A program made the translations under genes and the position numbers. Below, one piece after another: positions 1-6,771 of a stretch of 8,996 nucleotides of DNA. Under the pieces are notes generated by a model. The model did not search any database and was not told the DNA's origin. It saw only the letters and a list, made by a program, of their open reading frames with translations. The DNA lies in assembly GCA_946480555.1 (NCBI GenBank), contig CAMLLE010000090.1, forward strand, positions 1 through 8,996, read 5' to 3'. Every line of letters starts with the position of its first letter. Positions within the stretch are counted from its first letter, which is position 1. The stretch comes from an uncultured Verrucomicrobia subdivision 3 bacterium (GTDB lineage Bacteria > Verrucomicrobiota > Verrucomicrobiae > Limisphaerales > CAMLLE01).

Positions 1-530
1 CTGGCGGAAACGATCCCAAAGTCACAGTTACGCCGGACAACCCGTTTGAGAAGATTCCGCTGGAGGCGTGGCATGCGAATTTCGATCTTAATCTCGTCGG
101 CGGCGTTTTCCTGCCATGCCAGGAGTTCGGTCCTGGGATGGTGGCGCGAGGGAAGGGGAGTATCATCAACATCGCGAGCGTCTCAGCGCATCTTCCGCTT
201 TCGCGCGTCGTGACGTATTCGGCTTCGAAGGCAGCCGTGCTGAACTTGTCCCTGTTTCTGGCCCGTGAATGGGCGCCCAAAGGAGTACGCGTGAATACCA
301 TTACGCCCGGATTCTTCCCGGCGGAACAGAATCGTAAACTCCTGTTCAACGATGATGGTTCACCGACTGCCCGCACGAAATCCATTTGGGGTCACACCCC
401 CATGAATCGGTTCGGTGAAGCACACGAACTGATCGGTGCGGCGGTCTTCCTGGCCAGTGCCAAGGCGAGCGGGTTTGTGACCGGAACCGACATTCGCGTG
501 GACGGCGGATATTTGAGCCAGACGATTTGA
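1..530 (+). CDS. SDR family oxidoreductase, D-mannonate oxidoreductase (YjmF/UxuB-like) type, 5' partial
   Basis: The reading frame is open from the window edge (first full codon at base 3) to a TGA at 528-530, giving the last 175 residues of a short-chain dehydrogenase/reductase. The N-terminal Rossmann half with the glycine-rich NAD(P)-binding motif lies outside the window. Counting from the first visible residue, the SDR active site is complete: N30 in DLNLVGG, catalytic S59 in NIASVSA, and Y72/K76 in YSASK. The C-terminal VTGTDIRVDGG motif is typical of the family. The opening GGNDP, the NRKLLF..DG.PT stretch and the TPMNRFGE motif resemble the SDR-type D-mannonate oxidoreductases (Bacillus YjmF), which interconvert D-fructuronate and D-mannonate in hexuronate breakdown. 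That substrate is inferred from remembered family motifs. Membership in the SDR family is certain; specificity is moderate. No uronate pathway partner is visible downstream. Confidence 0.9.
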   Translation, partial: GGNDPKVTVTPDNPFEKIPLEAWHANFDLNLVGGVFLPCQEFGPGMVARGKGSIINIASVSAHLPLSRVVTYSASKAAVLNLSLFLAREWAPKGVRVNTITPGFFPAEQNRKLLFNDDGSPTARTKSIWGHTPMNRFGEAHELIGAAVFLASAKASGFVTGTDIRVDGGYLSQTI

Positions 531-773
531 TCTGTGCAGCGGAGTTGAATGTTGACCACAGAGGGACGGAAGAATCTGCACGCGGGATCACCAACCGCGA
601 TGTCCAGGTGATATCCAAAGAAAGCTGAATCTCCATTCTGAGCGGTATTCATCCGTGTCCTTCGGAGGGGAGTTTCTTCCAACGAAGTGCTCCGCTGGAT
701 AAAAACTCTGCCGGACCCACGTCGGGAACGACCCCAATGCAGGCCGTCGCATCCTGTCGAATACTCCTTCCGA

Positions 774-1625
774 ATGCAGTGTCTTGTCTCGAATACCAGA
801 CGTTTCCTGCAGCTGGCGGTAATCGGATTGATTTTTGAAAGCCTATGCGCGAACGCTGAAGTTACGAACAGCTCGCCATTGTTTCGCGTCAGCCAGCTGA
901 TGCGGATGACGGTTGAAAACCGGGACGGCATCGAGTTAGGCCGAATTCGGGAGGTTTTGCTCGACCTGGACAGGGGGGCGATTCGTGCCGTGTTGCTCGG
1001 ACCGGAGGGTTTTTTTGCGTCGCGCAAGCCGTTGCGGGCCGTGCCTCCTCAGTTGCTTTCGCCCGCCACCGCCAAACGGGACATAATCGCGCTCAACGCG
1101 AGTTGGAAGGAATGGAGCGAAGCACCAGAGTTTAAGACGGATCAAGTGAATTCCTTGGCAGATCCCGGCGAGATGAAACGCATTCACCGGCACTTTCGCC
1201 AAGAAAACACATTCCCTGGAAGGGTGGACAGTGGGAATTCCACCGGGGAACTAACGCAAACAAGTCGGGAAGTCAGCGGAACCCTCGCCCGAAAAGCGCG
1301 TACCGCGCTCGCCAGCGATCTGATGGGAAATCCCGTGTTCGGAGAGTCCCGGCACAAGATCGGCGAGGTGGTGGATGTCCTCGTTCCGATGAACGACGAC
1401 ACGGCGGTTCGGCTCCTGGTGGTGCCCAGCCGGTCCTTTGCTCCTGCGAACCATGGGTTTGCGCTACCGTTGCGATTGGTCCAGAGGAGTCAGTCGGGGC
1501 GGCTGGAGGCGCATTTCACTTTCGCGGAACTCACGAACGCGCCCGTGTGGGATGCCCGCCGCGGGTTCGGCGAGAAGGCAACGGAAGCGTGTCGATACCC
1601 ATTGCAGCGAGGAGCTGCCGACTAA
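774..1625 (+). CDS. Exported protein with two PRC-barrel-like domains
   Basis: A 283-residue protein. I chose ATG 774 because it places a signal peptide at the N-terminus: RR at 9-10, a hydrophobic core at about 11-24, and a likely cleavage after ANA (residue 28). The frame is open further up to a GTG at 687, preceded at 14 bases by GGAGGGGAG (664-672), so a longer form cannot be excluded. There is no clear Shine-Dalgarno before 774. Residues about 37-97 (motifs ENRDGIELGRI, VLLDLDRGAIRAVLL and a proline-flanked end) look like a PRC-barrel. Residues about 178-238 (SDLMGNPVF, HKIGEVVDVLV) look like a second. A polar linker of about 80 residues separates them. PRC-barrels are small beta-barrels found in RimM, photosynthetic reaction-centre subunit H and various envelope proteins. 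The role here is unknown. The gene stands between the SDR and prepilin genes with no sign of a shared function. Confidence 0.8.
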   Translation: MQCLVSNTRRFLQLAVIGLIFESLCANAEVTNSSPLFRVSQLMRMTVENRDGIELGRIREVLLDLDRGAIRAVLLGPEGFFASRKPLRAVPPQLLSPATAKRDIIALNASWKEWSEAPEFKTDQVNSLADPGEMKRIHRHFRQENTFPGRVDSGNSTGELTQTSREVSGTLARKARTALASDLMGNPVFGESRHKIGEVVDVLVPMNDDTAVRLLVVPSRSFAPANHGFALPLRLVQRSQSGRLEAHFTFAELTNAPVWDARRGFGEKATEACRYPLQRGAAD

Positions 1626-1692
1626 TGCTGGGCCGCGAGTGAGTGCCTTGAACGAGGAATTCTTGTAGGTGTTTTCCCATCGTTCCTGATAG

Positions 1693-1722
1693 TTGACACC
1701 GGGAAACGAAACGCGTAAGTAT
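1693..1722 (+). promoter_or_regulatory. Candidate sigma-70 type promoter for the prepilin-like gene
   Basis: A perfect -35 hexamer TTGACA (1693-1698) is followed after 18 bases by AAGTAT (1717-1722), a poor -10. Transcription would start near 1730, giving a leader of about 40 bases before ATG 1769. The -35 match is strong and the -10 match is weak, so this is tentative. Confidence 0.35.
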
Positions 1723-1768
1723 CCGGTTGGAAATTGCGTTGAAAGCGGCTGCGCGCGCAAGGCTCGTC

Positions 1769-2635
1769 ATGAGCATCATACCCAAACCAGCCAACAACTC
1801 TCCGGCGCCCCACCGGCAAGCCTTCTCCTTATTGGAGCTGCTCGTGGTTGTCGCCATCATTGCAATTCTCTCCAGCATCCTCCTTCCGGCGCTGGCTCGC
1901 GCGAAATCTAGGGCACAAGGTGTTTACAGCCTGAACAACACCCGGCAATTGACGGTGGCCACCTTCATTTATTCAGACGATCATCGTGGGAATCTTCCCT
2001 ACAACTTTGAAAAGCGAAATGCCTCCTCCACGGTGATGGAGAAAAACTGGGCAAACAATGTTCTGGATTGGGAGCTTTCGCCCGACAACACCAATTCAGC
2101 GGCGTTGCTCGCCTCTGGGATCGGGCCTTACACCGGCGGTTCCGCTTCGGTCTATCGTTGCCCGACGGATTTTAATGTCAGCAGCATTCAGAGCAGTGCC
2201 GGCTGGGACAAGCGGGCCCGCAGCTATTCTATGAATGCGATGGTGGGCGACGCGGGAATCACAACACAGCAGGGCTACAACGAAAACAACCCGGCCTACC
2301 TCCAGTTCTTTAATCACACGTCAATTCCCCGACCATCGGACATCTTCATGTTCATTGAAGAACATCCAAATACGATTCAGGACGGCTATTTCCTGAACCG
2401 GTCAGACACACCCGAATGGAAGGATCTTCCTTCGTCCGATCATGACGGTTCGGGCGTGTTGTCTTTTGCGGATGGTCACTCGGAAATGCATCGTTGGCGC
2501 CGCGCTAGCACACGTCAGCCCGTGCAACCGGGTGTCGTCCTTCCTCCGAAAGCGCTGAAGAGCTACGATCTTCAGGATTTCCTCTGGGTTCTCTCCACCA
2601 TGAGCGTGGAACGGAAGCCAGAGTATTACCACTAG
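1769..2635 (+). CDS. Type II secretion prepilin-like protein with H-X9-DG motif
   Basis: A 288-residue pseudopilin-like protein. ATG 1769 is preferred over the upstream TTG at 1727 because it leaves the normal short basic leader; AAGG at 1759-1762 is a weak ribosome site. The prepilin signal reads QA|FSLLELLVVVAIIAIL: cleavage would fall between A18 and F19, with the conserved Glu at +5 (E23) and a hydrophobic helix at about 19-41. The usual Gly at -1 is Ala here. The rest is an extracytoplasmic domain, with the frequent NNTRQL continuation after the helix. Near the C-terminus H225 is followed after exactly nine residues by D235-G236, the H-X9-DG motif of the prepilin-associated family that is highly expanded in Verrucomicrobiota and Planctomycetota. 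Such proteins occur mostly as orphan genes, and their individual roles are unknown. No secretion or pilus gene is nearby. Confidence 0.9.
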   Translation: MSIIPKPANNSPAPHRQAFSLLELLVVVAIIAILSSILLPALARAKSRAQGVYSLNNTRQLTVATFIYSDDHRGNLPYNFEKRNASSTVMEKNWANNVLDWELSPDNTNSAALLASGIGPYTGGSASVYRCPTDFNVSSIQSSAGWDKRARSYSMNAMVGDAGITTQQGYNENNPAYLQFFNHTSIPRPSDIFMFIEEHPNTIQDGYFLNRSDTPEWKDLPSSDHDGSGVLSFADGHSEMHRWRRASTRQPVQPGVVLPPKALKSYDLQDFLWVLSTMSVERKPEYYH

Positions 2636-2785
2636 TGAGTTGGGTTTCGGTTCGAAGTTCGAATCTTCGGTTCTCTCCTGCGGCTCGCCACATGCCCGAT
2701 CTTCCTTTCCGAGACAACTGATTGCGCCTGAAACGCCGTCGGCCTTCCGATTGAAAGACCTGCGAGAAGCGAACCTTGGAGCGAA

Positions 2786-2810
2786 CTCAGCCGGGATTGC
2801 ATCGGCTGAG
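2786..2810. terminator. Stem-loop between convergent genes, possible terminator
   Basis: CTCAGCCG (2786-2793) and CGGCTGAG (2803-2810) form a perfect 8-bp stem with a 9-base loop. It lies about 30 bases past the anti-sigma stop and 150 past the prepilin stop, where a shared terminator would be expected. Neither strand has a T tract after the stem, so classical intrinsic termination is doubtful. A weaker 5-bp stem (2653-2657 with 2665-2669) lies just after the prepilin stop. Confidence 0.35.
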
Positions 2811-2839
2811 GGCGGCCACCCCCCCCGTTCAGGCAGGCT

Positions 2840-3598
2840 TCACAAAAACTTCCGCAGCAATTGCTGGTCGCCATCAACTGCCAAAACGTAGGTCTTTCCG
2901 TCCTGAGTCCACGTTGCCGCGGTGGATCGATAAACCGTGCTAAACTCTGGAATTGCCGTCTTCGGACTGCCTTTGACGGAGGAATCTTCCGCAACGAAGA
3001 GCCAGAGATCGCTGACCTGTCCTGGTGCGAGCGGTTTGCCAGATCGATAGCATATCATCGAAACCGGCTTTCCCTGCCACGTCGTCGCGACGCAACCCAG
3101 CGGCTTCAGCGTTTGCAGTCCGGAAGGCAGCACATAATCTGAGATGGCCTTTCGCTCGGCGAGGAAGCTCCGAATCCGTTCGGAATTATCCGAATGCAAA
3201 TCCATGCCGTAACTGCGCAATGCAATCCCGACCATCCGATGCTGAAAGCCCGACAGACCGGTGTCCTCGGTCTCAGGACGCAATATGAACAATGCCAGCG
3301 CGATGGCTGCCAGCGCGAGAATGGAGACTCCCGTCCGTTTCAAACCGGCGAAAGATCGCGATTTGTTCTCGATGCGGGGGCGCTCAGCCAGGATTTGTTC
3401 CTTGAATCCTTCCGGGAAACGCGGCTGCCGGAACTTGCCACGCAAGATGTTGTGCGTATCGCAATGTTGCTCAAACCACCGCCCCAATTCCGCATCACGT
3501 TCACATAACCTCATGGCTTCCGCGAATGCGGGATCATCCACGTCAGCAGTACCCGGCCGGTAAAGCAGCAGCAGTTCTTTCGCTTCGGAAGTGGTCAT
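2840..3598 (-). CDS. Probable membrane-bound anti-sigma factor
   Basis: A 252-residue protein whose ATG (3596-3598) overlaps the TGA of the upstream ECF sigma gene in an ATGA junction, so the two are translationally coupled. The frame continues upstream, but only inside the sigma gene. Residues 1-85 are soluble and mainly helical, with D/E and R/K throughout, fitting a cytoplasmic sigma-binding domain. A single transmembrane helix spans about 90-107 (ILALAAIALALFIL). Residues 108-252 form an extracytoplasmic domain that I do not recognise; it has two cysteines (C169, C183) flanking a WQGKPVSM segment. The classical HxxxCxxC zinc motif of ZAS anti-sigma factors is absent. The anti-sigma assignment rests on the overlap with the sigma gene and the one-pass topology, not on a recognised domain. 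It would hold the sigma factor at the membrane until an envelope signal arrives. Confidence 0.75.
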   Translation of the reverse strand: MTTSEAKELLLLYRPGTADVDDPAFAEAMRLCERDAELGRWFEQHCDTHNILRGKFRQPRFPEGFKEQILAERPRIENKSRSFAGLKRTGVSILALAAIALALFILRPETEDTGLSGFQHRMVGIALRSYGMDLHSDNSERIRSFLAERKAISDYVLPSGLQTLKPLGCVATTWQGKPVSMICYRSGKPLAPGQVSDLWLFVAEDSSVKGSPKTAIPEFSTVYRSTAATWTQDGKTYVLAVDGDQQLLRKFL

Positions 3599-4107
3599 GC
3601 GGTTCTGCGCTGACCCGTGGTTCCGGTGAGCAGCGTTTGAAGTTGGACAATTCCGCGGGACATGCGGGATTTCACGGTGCCAATTGGCACCTCGAGAATT
3701 TCTGCAATCTCCTTGTAGGAGCAATCCTCCAGGTAAAACAGCGCCACGGGCGCTTGATATACTTCGTCGATTTGCCCGAGCGCCTGCAACACTTGCGCGG
3801 AATCCAAACGGGTAGCCTGGTCCGGAGTGAGGGTGGGGAGTTCCAGTGGAACCTGGCTCAACTCGTGATGGGGGAAACGGGTGGATCGCCGGCGCGTTTC
3901 GAGGAACGCACGGTGCAACGTCGTAAACAGCCAGGTCTTCACTTTTGCGTTGTCACGCAACTGGTGGCCTTTTCTGGCCCAGACATAAAACGTCTGTTGC
4001 GTGAGGTCGCAGGCGTCAGCTTCCGATCGCGTCAGGCTGAAAGCAAATTGGTAAAGCGGCTCGTAAAAGCGGGCCACCACGCTTTCAAAATCCAGTGCTG
4101 AAGCCAT
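3595..4107 (-). CDS. RNA polymerase sigma factor, ECF subfamily
   Basis: A 170-residue protein with the two-domain layout of extracytoplasmic-function sigma factors. Region 2 covers about residues 12-76: FYEPLYQFAFSLTRSEADACDLTQQTF, where the D-LTQQTF core contacts polymerase, then the -10 recognition part ending in TWLFTTLHRAFLETRRR. Region 4 covers about 104-158, with the helix-turn-helix SYKEIAEILEVPIGTVKSRMSRG reading the -35 element. The linker is short, and there is no C-terminal extension of the kind seen in ECF41 or ECF42 groups. The length is normal for the family. Start ATG 4105-4107 matches the usual N-terminus; no Shine-Dalgarno precedes it. The gene forms a two-gene unit with the overlapping membrane anti-sigma candidate, and a promoter-like GGGAAC element lies directly upstream, suggesting self-activation. 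The target genes are unknown. Confidence 0.95.
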   Translation of the reverse strand: MASALDFESVVARFYEPLYQFAFSLTRSEADACDLTQQTFYVWARKGHQLRDNAKVKTWLFTTLHRAFLETRRRSTRFPHHELSQVPLELPTLTPDQATRLDSAQVLQALGQIDEVYQAPVALFYLEDCSYKEIAEILEVPIGTVKSRMSRGIVQLQTLLTGTTGQRRTA

Positions 4108-4411
4108 ACTGCAACATCGTTGATAGGAGCACGCCTGCGGCTGTTTGTTCCCGCAAATTTAAATTTATCGCATTCTGTGGCGTCATCCACGGAAGCGAAA
4201 CGAAAAATTCAGGAACCAATCCGTCTGAGCGAACCTCTTATTCGCATGGGATGCAGACGGATCACTGCTCTGAAGCTGGTTGAGTTGTCCCGATTTGAAC
4301 GAGGCGCGCGATGCCGCTCAAACGGTTGTGCCCGTCAGTCCCGGCGCATCCCCGTGCAATTCCACACCGTGGATTCCTGGAATCCCTGCATCCGCATCCA
4401 ACACGGGCCGG
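4108..4411. other. Intergenic region of 304 bases without a recognised gene
   Basis: This lies between the FHA gene stop and the sigma gene start, both on the minus strand. The part nearest the sigma gene holds the promoter-like elements. The remaining bases, about 4170-4411, carry no convincing coding frame, tRNA or known RNA. A tight dyad, GGATTCC (4371-4377) and GGAATCC (4379-4385) separated by one base, lies 26 bases past the FHA stop. It has no T tract and its centre is too small for a full hairpin. Confidence 0.6.
4122..4166 (-). promoter_or_regulatory. Candidate ECF-type promoter with upstream A+T element, before the sigma gene
   Basis: Reading the minus strand, GGGAAC (4152-4147) is followed by AAACAGCCGCAGGCGTG and then CTCCTATC (4129-4122). 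GGAAC with a pyrimidine-rich TCCTAT about 16 bases after GAACAA is the layout of many ECF-dependent promoters. Just upstream of the -35 element is the perfect A+T palindrome AAATTTAAATTT (4155-4166), well placed for an UP element. The start point would fall near 4116, leaving a leader of only about 8 bases and no room for a ribosome site. Confidence 0.5.
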
Positions 4412-5023
4412 TCACTTTTGTGTGTTGATCGAGCGCGTGAGCTTGAGCTTCACAGTCTCGCCAACCCGCGCGAAGAAGGAGCGTCTTTTTGCCTTCTCCG
4501 GCTCGCCGATGAGTTTGACTGGCTGGCTGCATTGCGGGCAGAGCAGGAGCACGTTCTTGCTGCCTTTGCGGCGAAGTCGATGTACGCAGGTGTTGCACAT
4601 CACTTCTTGGCAGGCGGTGCATTGGAACGCCACCGGGGAATGCGGGTGGCGGGGGCAAATCATCGCACCTTCGGCGGAAACCATGGGCGGGGCAGGCAAA
4701 TCGGTGTTTGCGAACTTGGGAATTGCCACCTTCGCTTCAGTATTCTCGACGAACAGCTCCACATCACCTAGGCGCACGTTATGGCCGGGCAGCAAAACCG
4801 CTTCGCGAATACGCTGGTCGTTAACGAAAGTTCCGTTGGTGGATTCCAGGTCGCGGAGAATCACTCCGGTGTCACTGAGAACTAATTCGCAATGCAGCGT
4901 GGAAATCGTCGGGTGGGTGAGCGGGAAATCAGTTTCGGGACTGCGTCCGATGAGGTTCGAACCGATTTTCAGTTCGATGATCTCGCGTTCCAGTCCGGTC
5001 GTTTTAACGTGCAGCCGTGCCAT
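4412..5023 (-). CDS. FHA domain protein with C-terminal B-box-like zinc cluster
   Basis: A 203-residue protein with no signal peptide or transmembrane helix, so probably cytoplasmic. Residues about 1-95 are a forkhead-associated domain, a phosphothreonine-binding module, with all key positions present: G26-R27-S28, S41, H44 and S61-T62-N63-G64-T65. After a short linker, residues 123-165 hold a dense metal-site pattern: C123, H126, C135, C138, C143, C146, H148, C162, C165, spaced like a B-box or similar double zinc site. The tail (about 178-203) is basic and ends soon after SFFARVGETVKLKL. FHA proteins read Ser/Thr kinase phosphorylation, but no kinase gene is nearby. ATG 5021-5023 is well supported by GGAGG (5027-5031) three bases upstream. 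The zinc site is inferred from spacing alone; the FHA call is firm. Confidence 0.88.
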   Translation of the reverse strand: MARLHVKTTGLEREIIELKIGSNLIGRSPETDFPLTHPTISTLHCELVLSDTGVILRDLESTNGTFVNDQRIREAVLLPGHNVRLGDVELFVENTEAKVAIPKFANTDLPAPPMVSAEGAMICPRHPHSPVAFQCTACQEVMCNTCVHRLRRKGSKNVLLLCPQCSQPVKLIGEPEKAKRRSFFARVGETVKLKLTRSINTQK

Positions 5024-5026
5024 AAA

Positions 5027-5074
5027 CCTCCAGAAATTATGCGGTGATTATTGGTGGTTTATACCCATTGTCGA
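5027..5074 (-). promoter_or_regulatory. Candidate sigma-70 promoter and ribosome site of the FHA gene
   Basis: On the minus strand, TCGACA (5074-5069, 5 of 6 to the -35 consensus) is followed after 16 bases by AATAAT (5052-5047, 5 of 6 to the -10 consensus). GGAGG (5031-5027) lies three bases before ATG 5023. It implies a short leader of about 17 bases. This is the best housekeeping promoter match in the window. Confidence 0.5.
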
Positions 5075-5118
5075 GAAATAATTGGCTGCGAATCGGCGTC
5101 TTGAGCGATGCAAGTATT

Positions 5119-5493
5119 TCATTTGGCGACCTCAAGCGGATTTTCTGCAAAGGCGTATTCCTTCACCGGCCTTCCTTCAATCAGATGCTCCTGAATGATT
5201 CGCTCTAAAACATCAGGCGTGCAGTTGCGGTACCAAACCCCCTCCGGATAGACGACGGCGATGGGACCTTCCACGCAGATGCGAAGGCAGTTCGCTTTGG
5301 TTCGGTAAACGAGCGGTTCCGGTCCGGAAAGATCCAGTTCCTTCAGTCGCTTCTTCAAGTAGTCCCAAGATTTGATGGTCTCTTTACGCGAGGCGCATTT
5401 CGGCTTCTCCGGGTCGGCACATAGGAAAATGTGGCGGCGAATCGATGTAATGCCGAGCGCTTTGATTTGCTCCTGAAGTTCCTCGTGGGCCAT
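5119..5493 (-). CDS. Thioredoxin-like [2Fe-2S] ferredoxin
   Basis: A 124-residue protein of the (2Fe-2S) ferredoxin family that has a thioredoxin-like fold, related to the NuoE C-terminal domain and to Azotobacter/Aquifex-type ferredoxins. Likely cluster ligands are C25 ([13 protein letters not shown], where the first Cys is 25), C33, C69 and C73 (NCLRIC); C91 is an extra cysteine near CTPD. The VYPEGVWY segment after the second pair is typical of the family. It would carry electrons in the cytoplasm; its partner is unknown. I chose ATG 5491-5493 because homologous proteins begin shortly before the FLC motif. In-frame alternatives are ATG at 5545-5547 and GTG at 5575-5577, but they add an unusual hydrophobic stretch. 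No clear Shine-Dalgarno precedes any of them. The gene is divergent from the ATP synthase operon. Confidence 0.88.
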   Translation of the reverse strand: MAHEELQEQIKALGITSIRRHIFLCADPEKPKCASRKETIKSWDYLKKRLKELDLSGPEPLVYRTKANCLRICVEGPIAVVYPEGVWYRNCTPDVLERIIQEHLIEGRPVKEYAFAENPLEVAK

Positions 5494-5630
5494 GGCCTGA
5501 TGCTGAACCCAACAGGACAACTCTGAGAAGAGAAAAGTGATCGGCATTAAGCTCTTGAGGATGCGGGTTAATCCCACTGATATTTAGAATGAGGCGCGAT
5601 TCAATGGAGTTTTTAGAGAAAAAAGTCCTT

Positions 5631-5644
5631 GTGAAAATTTTCAC
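5631..5644. promoter_or_regulatory. Perfect 14-bp palindrome upstream of atpB, possible operator
   Basis: GTGAAAATTTTCAC is a perfect inverted repeat with an A+T core, 76 bases before ATG of atpB and 137 bases from the ferredoxin start. It lies in the divergent control region of both genes. Symmetry of this kind suits a dimeric repressor or activator. No convincing -10/-35 pair could be placed next to it, so an operator role is inferred. Confidence 0.4.
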
Positions 5645-5720
5645 GATACGACAACTTCACCGCCGCTCCGCCCAAGAACACAACGGGATTGGTGTCCCTT
5701 GGCGCGGTTCTTTTTACCGA

Positions 5721-6701
5721 ATGCAACTGGTCCGAGTCATTTTACTGTGGCTGTTAGTAGCTGGTGCACCGCTGGCCGTTCTGGCAGCAGATTCGCATGG
5801 CGCACCCGCAACCGGCGAAACCCTTCAGGCGCCATCCGCCGCTGTCCACAATGATGTGCATCAGCACCCCGCTGCACATCAGGAAGAACATCACGGACTC
5901 ACCGCTGATGCTCCGCGTTTCAAAGTAGGTCCTTTCTTGGTGACCAACTCAATGATCATGACGTGGATCGTCGCTTTGGTGGTGATTGTTTTTGCCCGCG
6001 TTGCGACTGCAAACATCAAGGCCGTTCCGCAAGGCGCGCAGAACTTCTGGGAGTGGCTGGTCGAAGGACTCTACAACTTCCTCGAAGGTATCATCGGGCA
6101 CGATCTCGTGAAAAAGACGTTCTGGTTCTTCGCAACAGTTTTCATCTTCATTCTTTTCACGAACTGGGCGGGTTTGTTCCCGGGCGTGGGCACAATCGGG
6201 TGGGGAACGCCGGACGCAAACGGTCACTTGCATCACATTTCCCGTCCATTGCTGCGTGGTGCCAACGCTGATCTGAACATGACCTTGGCGATGGCGATGA
6301 TCTTCTTTGTCTGCTGGACGGTTTGGGCGCTTCAATCAAATGGTCCCGGCGGATTCATTCTTCACCTGTTCGGACCCAAGGGTGACACCGCAGGGCTTTT
6401 GAAGGTTTTGATGATCGCCGTATTCGTTCTGGTGGGCGTTCTGGAAGTGGTTTCAATTCTGTTCCGCCCGGTTTCGCTCAGCTTCCGGCTCTACGGAAAT
6501 ATTTTTGCCGGCGAGAACATGCTGGAATCCATGGCGATGATGGGCGGTGCTGCGTTCGGCTGGCTGCTGGCGCTGCCGTTCTACGCGATGGAGCTTTTGG
6601 TCGGTATTGTTCAAGCACTGGTGTTCATGCTCCTGACGGCGGTCTTCACCTTGTTGATCTGCACGCACGACGAGGGGCATCACCCCGCGGGCGAACATTG
6701 A
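5721..6701 (+). CDS. atpB: F1Fo ATP synthase subunit a
   Basis: A 326-residue membrane subunit that forms the ion half-channels beside the c ring. ATG 5721 is chosen over upstream in-frame codons because it gives a signal-peptide-like N-terminus (hydrophobic 5-22, then LAADSHG). Such N-termini are known in other atpB proteins of this and related phyla. A histidine-rich periplasmic-side stretch follows (about 43-58), then transmembrane segments at about 74-92, 134-156, 186-204, 226-246 and two more from 276 to 314. The essential arginine is R256 in VSLSFRLYGNIFAGE (E. coli R210). Q298 in VQALVFMLLT matches E. coli Q252. The NADLNMTLA motif is present at 182-190. It is the first gene of the operon; no atpI or atpZ precedes it, and no clear Shine-Dalgarno is visible. 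Confidence 0.96.
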   Translation: MQLVRVILLWLLVAGAPLAVLAADSHGAPATGETLQAPSAAVHNDVHQHPAAHQEEHHGLTADAPRFKVGPFLVTNSMIMTWIVALVVIVFARVATANIKAVPQGAQNFWEWLVEGLYNFLEGIIGHDLVKKTFWFFATVFIFILFTNWAGLFPGVGTIGWGTPDANGHLHHISRPLLRGANADLNMTLAMAMIFFVCWTVWALQSNGPGGFILHLFGPKGDTAGLLKVLMIAVFVLVGVLEVVSILFRPVSLSFRLYGNIFAGENMLESMAMMGGAAFGWLLALPFYAMELLVGIVQALVFMLLTAVFTLLICTHDEGHHPAGEH

Positions 6702-6737
6702 TTTCACACTTTCGCCCTCTTGACCGTGTTCAATCGC

Positions 6738-6761
6738 GGGAGGCGGCGATACAACGAAAGG
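6738..6761 (+). promoter_or_regulatory. Ribosome-binding signals of atpE
   Basis: GGGAGG (6738-6743) and AAAGG (6757-6761, ten bases before ATG 6772) both resemble Shine-Dalgarno sequences. Start sites of atpB, atpF, atpH and atpA show little or none. The stronger signal at atpE fits the need for many c subunits per complex. Confidence 0.5.
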
Positions 6762-6771
6762 TAACAAACAT

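Noticed and set aside
541..660. Bases resembling an eroded intergenic repeat (ACCACAGAGGG and ATTCATCCGTGTCC)
   Set aside because: Each word occurs only once in this window, so a repeat cannot be shown from this sequence.
392..1027. Minus-strand open frame spanning the SDR end and the PRC gene start
   Set aside because: No domain is recognisable, and it overlaps two better supported plus-strand genes.
2651..2670. tRNA T-arm-like TTCGAAGTTCGAATC segment after the prepilin gene
   Set aside because: No acceptor, D or anticodon arm can be built around it; it forms only a 5-bp stem.
3526..4101. Plus-strand open frame opposite the ECF sigma gene
   Set aside because: The minus strand encodes unmistakable sigma region 2 and region 4 motifs.
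4311..5081. Long plus-strand open frame of 256 codons opposite the FHA gene
   Set aside because: The minus-strand frame has clear FHA motifs and a Cys/His cluster with good start signals; the plus-strand frame shows no recognisable domain.
6720..6753. TTGACC as an internal promoter -35 before atpE
   Set aside because: No acceptable -10 hexamer lies 16-18 bases downstream.
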